From JBLHKE01 sp047619485 (GTDB taxonomy: Bacteria; Verrucomicrobiota; Verrucomicrobiia; Verrucomicrobiales; DEV007), in the NCBI GenBank assembly GCA_047619485.1, contig JBLHKE010000005.1, forward strand, positions 1-36,065: 36,065 nucleotides of DNA. Direction: 5' to 3'. Below are more notes on the stretch, generated by a model. The model was not told where the DNA came from. It did not search any database and saw only the letters and a list, made by a program, of their open reading frames with translations. Positions within the stretch are counted from its first letter, which is position 1. The stretch itself is not shown here.

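Overview
The whole window is the interior of one giant gene on the + strand. The frame whose codons start at positions divisible by three (first full codon at 3) stays open from 3 to 36065. That is 12,021 codons with no stop, and neither the start codon nor the stop codon of the gene lies in the window. I read the frame through by hand and it gives coherent, repetitive, beta-rich protein from end to end. No other gene, RNA gene, insertion sequence, CRISPR array, promoter or terminator is supportable. Residue n of the window starts at base 3n. Shorter open frames on either strand are shadows of this frame.

The protein is acidic (Asp, Gly, Thr and Asn rich). I saw no cysteine codon and no transmembrane segment. 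It is built from repeat families typical of giant secreted or cell-surface proteins: RTX (haemolysin-type calcium-binding) repeats, RTX-like beta-helix modules, Calx-beta-like domains, PPC-like (bacterial pre-peptidase C-terminal) domains and EF-hand-like loops. Moderately high GC and this mix suggest a marine or aquatic bacterium of the PVC group (Verrucomicrobiota or Planctomycetota). That taxonomic call is inference from composition and domain content only.

Layout: (i) 3-6764, about ten copies of an unrecognised ~165-190 residue module (A), with a related EF-hand-like insert at two different places and one long helical island; (ii) 6765-8097, an amphipathic beta-strand region; (iii) 8098-8888, a canonical RTX block; (iv) 9387-11087, an array of short 'SVSV...Y' beta modules; (v) 11088-14630, two RTX-like zones separated by an unusual aromatic-rich stretch; (vi) 14631-17190, short 'G-E/YxDxxG' turn motifs; (vii) 17202-20690, beta-helix modules of ~130 residues (B), then RTX-like repeats; (viii) 20700-32650, Calx-beta and PPC domains whose loops are interrupted by about 28 copies of a ~90-110 residue module (C, hallmark 'GDxWTVxLNGxxYxY'); (ix) 32652-34460, B modules again, with two E modules; (x) 34947 to the window end, a second RTX family ('NIVFGDNG' / 'ITTGxGDDII') still continuing at the edge.

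The most unusual point is the nested architecture. One module family (C) sits inside at least four different host contexts: the B beta-helix, two separate Calx-beta loops, the Calx-to-PPC junction and a PPC domain split by about 1,500 residues. Uninterrupted paralogues of the Calx and PPC hosts occur in the same protein and act as internal controls. The likely role is a very long calcium-stabilised extracellular fibre, adhesin or surface layer component. No catalytic domain is recognisable in the window.
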